Under the pieces are notes generated by a model that was given only the letters and a program-made list of their open reading frames with translations, was not told where the DNA came from and did no database searches. From contig NW_024468523.1 in NCBI RefSeq assembly GCF_001632365.1, positions 219,944-283,943 on the forward strand: a stretch of DNA of 64,000 nt. Direction: 5' to 3'. Numbering within the stretch: position 1 is the stretch's first letter; each line of letters begins with the position of its first letter. This document shows, in pieces, positions 60,952-64,000 of this stretch. Source of the DNA: Laetiporus sulphureus 93-53 (Eukaryota; Basidiomycota; Agaricomycetes; Polyporales; Laetiporaceae). Position numbers and translations under genes: made by a program.

Positions 60952-61157
60952 TGTTGAAATCTGGGTGCAGAGCACAGATGTGAGAGGCCCCGGTGCGGCC
61001 TGCGCCACTGGCGTGGGAGAGTAGTAGTGTGCTTGTATATAATAGAGCACGGCTACAATGGGATGGGCCATCAGTTTGGCCCCGTGGAGCCATCTTCTAG
61101 AGAGCGGGCGACTCCCGAACTCCTGGTCGTGCAGTGGGCTGGCTGGGAAACTCAACA
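60952..61157 (+). repeat. 3' LTR of the miniature element
   Basis: 206 bp, TG...CA ends, directly followed by the GTTAT target duplication. About 15 of the 22 transitions relative to the 5' LTR fall in CG/TG/CA dinucleotides, several as TG in one copy against CA in the other, which implies an ancestral CG. Confidence 0.92.
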
Positions 61158-61162
61158 GTTAT

Positions 61163-61492
61163 CTCATCGATCAGGACCAAATTCATGCACGAGTCGAGGT
61201 GTCACTCCAATGTGTATATATACTCAGTATGTTGCACCCCTATGTCCTACACTGAACGCAACTCTGATTTCCCTGACGGTCTTCCTCCAAACAATCATCA
61301 CTTACCGTCAGTTCACCCATCCTGTCTACATCCGCGGAAGCTGATAGTAGGAATAGCTAGTAATATCTTGTGTCGAACGCTTGCTACTAGCAAAAGACAA
61401 TTTCATCAGGTTTCAGACGCATTCACTTGGTATGCAATCGAGGCCCTCATCTAGTCCAGCTGGAGACGTCTGACATAGACACCTTTACAGAG
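61163..61492. other. region upstream of the 118-aa gene
   Basis: 330 bp between the LTR element and the next ATG. The 3' LTR and this stretch lie in the promoter position of the following gene. No separate gene seen. Confidence 0.45.
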
Positions 61493-61846
61493 ATGTCATA
61501 CGTAGGCGCATATGTCATACAATATGCCTCGATGGATGGTACTCCCAACCACTGGTCAATTTTCATCGAAAAGGATACTCTGAAGCATGAAGGCACCATA
61601 TTCGATATAAAAGGCACAACCGAGAATTATGTGTTCTCAAGCAAGGGAAAGGCAAGCTTGGCACATTCGAAGGCTTATATTGGCCGCGTGGCCGTTGGAA
61701 GTGTTCTGAGCACAGACAAGGATATTGGCGCAATCGAGAAACTGCTCAAAGATATGGCCAAAGTCCCTAACGTCCACAATGATCTGCATTGGAATTGTCA
61801 GAGTTGGGTCAAAGACATCGGCAAAAGTGCAAAAACATTAAAGTAG
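61493..61846 (+). CDS. small H...NCQxW protein, possible papain/LRAT-like fold (DUF6914-like)
   Basis: ORF from ATG 61493 to TAG 61844-61846, 117 aa (MSYVGAYVIQYASMDGTP). It has a His in a strand-like segment (NHWSIFIEKD), a GTIFDIKGTTENY block, a hydrophobic IGRVAVGSV strand, a helix (AIEKLLKDMAK) and a C-terminal Cys-helix LHWNCQSWVKDIGK. The order His-strand then Asn-Cys at a helix start recalls circularly permuted NlpC/P60-LRAT-like proteins and fungal DUF6914 proteins; this is pattern recognition, not a search. The frame stays open 22 codons upstream without ATG. It lies 335 bp downstream of the miniature LTR element. Function unknown. Confidence 0.6.
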   Translation: MSYVGAYVIQYASMDGTPNHWSIFIEKDTLKHEGTIFDIKGTTENYVFSSKGKASLAHSKAYIGRVAVGSVLSTDKDIGAIEKLLKDMAKVPNVHNDLHWNCQSWVKDIGKSAKTLK

Positions 61847-63700
61847 ATTTTAAGGTTCTTGGAAACCTTTGAGCATATTGGGGCGGATTATCATGTACTA
61901 TAACATGTTATAAATCCTTGTAAACTGTCTTTCACAATTGTAAACCGTGTAATTCTTATTTTCCTAAGCAATCTGCGCCGATCCAATTCAAGAATCACAT
62001 AGGATTGCAATCTCCACACCAGATAGATTACAAGGGCGGCTAATTTACTTCAAGCTGGTTCTTCCCCAGAGCAACATTCATGCGAGCCAATTTCAAGTCT
62101 ATTCAATCGAGCTCAAGATTGCCTCGGAACTCACGCCTATGAAGCAAAGACCAAAAAAAATAAAAATACGATTCTTTACAATGGTGCAAATCCATGTGCT
62201 CCAATTTGGTCCTTGATGCCATCCTCACCATCTTCGGGGTCCATATCCCCCCCTCAGCTCCTTGAACAATATCATCTCAGTTGTCCTTATCTGCCTCTTC
62301 ACCACTGCCCCAGTCTGACCACTCTTCTGAGGATAATATATACCCAAAGTTCTCCTCTTCTGCGGCCACTGCTTCTTGCGAGGTCTCCTCTGCATCATCC
62401 AGGTTGTCTTCGAAGTGGCCAGCATCTGATGATATGTCTTGATGCTCGAGTTCACTTTCTGTTGGCATCACGTCTGTACCATGCTAGTCGTCGTGCTTTT
62501 TAGGAGGTGCAGAAACGTCAAAGTCAAACTCGTTGCAGCTGTTCGGAGAGGACATGACGTCTTGGGAACCTGGGCCAATTTTATGGGGCATATGGCCAGT
62601 GACGCGGCAATCATGTGATCATAATATCCCAGCCTCAGGATGAGTCCTCGCCTTGTTCCACACCACATCATTCCTCACACACTAGCTACCCCTTAAATAC
62701 CTGCACAGTTCTACCTGGATCTGGAAAGACCACTTGGAATCACTGCAGGTACTGTATGTTGTCCAGGGTCCCAGTGTATGCAGAAAGAGCATATCGGGTG
62801 AGCAGACTGGCAGTGGGCCCCTGACTGTCCGAGTTAGTGTGCGCGGAACTTCAAACCCTTTAGGCGACGAGGACGTGTCTGCATGCTCAAGTCCCAATGA
62901 CATCTTAGTGATGGTGAGCTGGCCTGCTTTGGGTGCGGCGCATATAGGCTGACAGCAGAGGAGGTTGAGGACATGCACAAAGATGCAAACAGCGCACATT
63001 TACGTGCTCGATATTTGACCCAGCTTGCTACCATTCTGTTCGGATAAGGAGCAGCATATTCCATCTTTGATTCTTTCATATTTCACAATCGCCATCTCGA
63101 ACAGACTCAGGTAAGCTTGAAATCCTTCGTAGACCGAGATCGAAATGCTTTGACAATACATGAACCATATGACGTAGCGCGTACTAGACTTCAAAAAGCG
63201 TTCCTCAGACGTATAATCTGAGTACTTTACTTGATGGAATAGACAATAATAGATTCACGGCAATTCACCATGTATGTTTCTCTACGCTAGGCTGTGATAC
63301 CGTTTCCAGACAGCCTGGTCCACACCGCAACTGTGTGGACCTATATCTGTCAAACATGCCCAGGTTTGGCTTCCTGAGACGTGACGGAGAGTCGAGCAGC
63401 GAAGAATTCCTACCCGGGAGAGACGTCGAGAGGTCTTCTCCCTTTCAAGTATGGGCAACTGCGCTGGTAAGGTCCGTCAGGCACCGTTATCTTACCATTT
63501 ACACCATCATTTACAGAACGAGCGGCACTTGCACCTGGCATCTCCAGCGACCTGGTCTCAAAGGAGAGTCAGGATGCTGTCAGTGACAAATGACTGAGCT
63601 ACATGCTAGTGCAGCATGCGCAGGGACACACAGCAAGGTGAGGACTTAGTGGGCAAGGCTACAAGACTCCCAATGAAGGGGTCGAGTCTCTCAGTGGAGA
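61847..63700. other. gene-poor stretch with possible coding remnants
   Basis: About 1.85 kb. Minus-strand frames near 62225-62471 encode an acidic Glu/Asp/Ser-rich segment (for example SSEEWSDWGSGEEADKDN) without partners. A plus-strand frame 63335-63586 (LSNMPRFGFLRRDGESSSE) has no recognised domain. These may be decayed gene or transposon pieces. No full gene is supported. Confidence 0.4.
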
Positions 63701-63712
63701 AGTCACTTTAGA

Positions 63713-64000
63713 TTGTGGTGTAGCTACCTGGTATATATACATGTGGGTAAAGACCCCATATACTGGGTCTAGGACCTCTGGTATCTACAGCCACTGTCTA
63801 CTTACATAGATGAGTAATGCTACAGTATCTAACTGGCCAATGGCATATTTACTCAGTGTCGTATGATACTCTATGAATATCCTGATTGGTCAATGTGTCA
63901 CAGTATAAAAGTGGCACCCTTCTTTTCGCGCAATTAAAGTCCTCATTTGGAGTGGCTATTTGGACGCCAACCTCATATTGGTCTCACAAAGTGGATACTT
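63713..64000 (+). mobile_element. possible LTR of another retrotransposon, cut by window edge
   Basis: Begins near GATTGTGGTGTAGCTACC and contains a TATA box (GTATAAAAGTGGC at about 63903-63915) and a polyadenylation-like AATTAAAG at about 63934-63941. The last bases, TTGGTCTCACAAAGTGG, could be a primer-binding site. No second copy is in the window, so this rests on composition and signal layout only. Confidence 0.3.

Larger units (their letters stand above)
60001..61157 (+). mobile_element. complete miniature LTR retrotransposon (TRIM-like)
   Basis: 1,157 bp bounded by two direct 206-bp LTRs, each starting TGTTG and ending CAACA, and flanked by a perfect 5-bp duplication GTTAT (59996-60000 and 61158-61162). 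The 745-bp G+C-rich interior encodes no gag, protease, RT or integrase. A purine-rich tract (TCGAGGGGGCG) sits directly before the 3' LTR as a polypurine tract should. It is therefore non-autonomous and must have been mobilised by another element. Orientation is taken from the polypurine tract and LTR TATA box. Confidence 0.92.

Overview
This window is nuclear DNA of a filamentous basidiomycete, most likely an Agaricomycete. Nearly every gene is interrupted by short introns (about 35-75 bp, with GTRNGY donors and YAG acceptors). Genes are closely spaced on both strands, and the best recognised proteins are fungal: a YOR1-like ABC transporter, ATG17, VPS39, MEX67, ARP3, a Cys-type selenoprotein O, a cytochrome b5-acyl-CoA dehydrogenase fusion and a tannase/feruloyl esterase. 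I saw no bacterial operons, CRISPR array or viral module. Exon boundaries were worked out by hand from splice signals and reading frame. Where they are uncertain the entry says so.

Layout. 0-19 kb is a gene-dense housekeeping block: ABCC transporter (5' end outside the window), beta-carbonic anhydrase, an F-box protein, cyt b5-ACAD, SelO, ARP3, an intron-containing tRNA-Val(AAC) lying between the divergent ARP3 and ATG17 genes, and ATG17. 19.8-24.7 kb holds a secreted endonuclease/exonuclease/phosphatase-family nuclease, a 667-bp foldback element and a LysM/zinc-binding protein. 25.0-28.4 kb is a non-LTR retrotransposon with an intact RT-RNase H ORF but no endonuclease or ORF1. Its leader carries four copies of a hairpin motif and its 3' end runs into a 100-N assembly gap. 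29.5-48 kb is again gene-dense: a conserved-looking unknown protein, the HOPS subunit VPS39, an ankyrin protein, the mRNA exporter MEX67, and two adjacent nuclear Myb/SANT-like proteins. 48-58 kb is sparser and accessory: uncertain coding remnants, a 300-bp tandem duplication, a small secreted protein, a tannase-family esterase, an APH-fold kinase and an HSL-type hydrolase.

58-64 kb is a mobile-element-rich, gene-poor end. It contains a 545-bp TIR element with a perfect 10-bp target duplication, and a complete 1,157-bp LTR element in miniature (206-bp LTRs, 5-bp target duplication) whose LTRs differ almost only by transitions, mostly at CG/TG/CA positions. It also has a small H...NCQxW protein and a possible further LTR at the right edge. 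I did not find a clearly new multi-gene system. The most unusual observations are the small-element cluster with its CpG-decay signature, the repeated hairpin leader of the truncated LINE, a 4-nt micro-exon in the tannase gene and the tRNA placed inside a bidirectional promoter.
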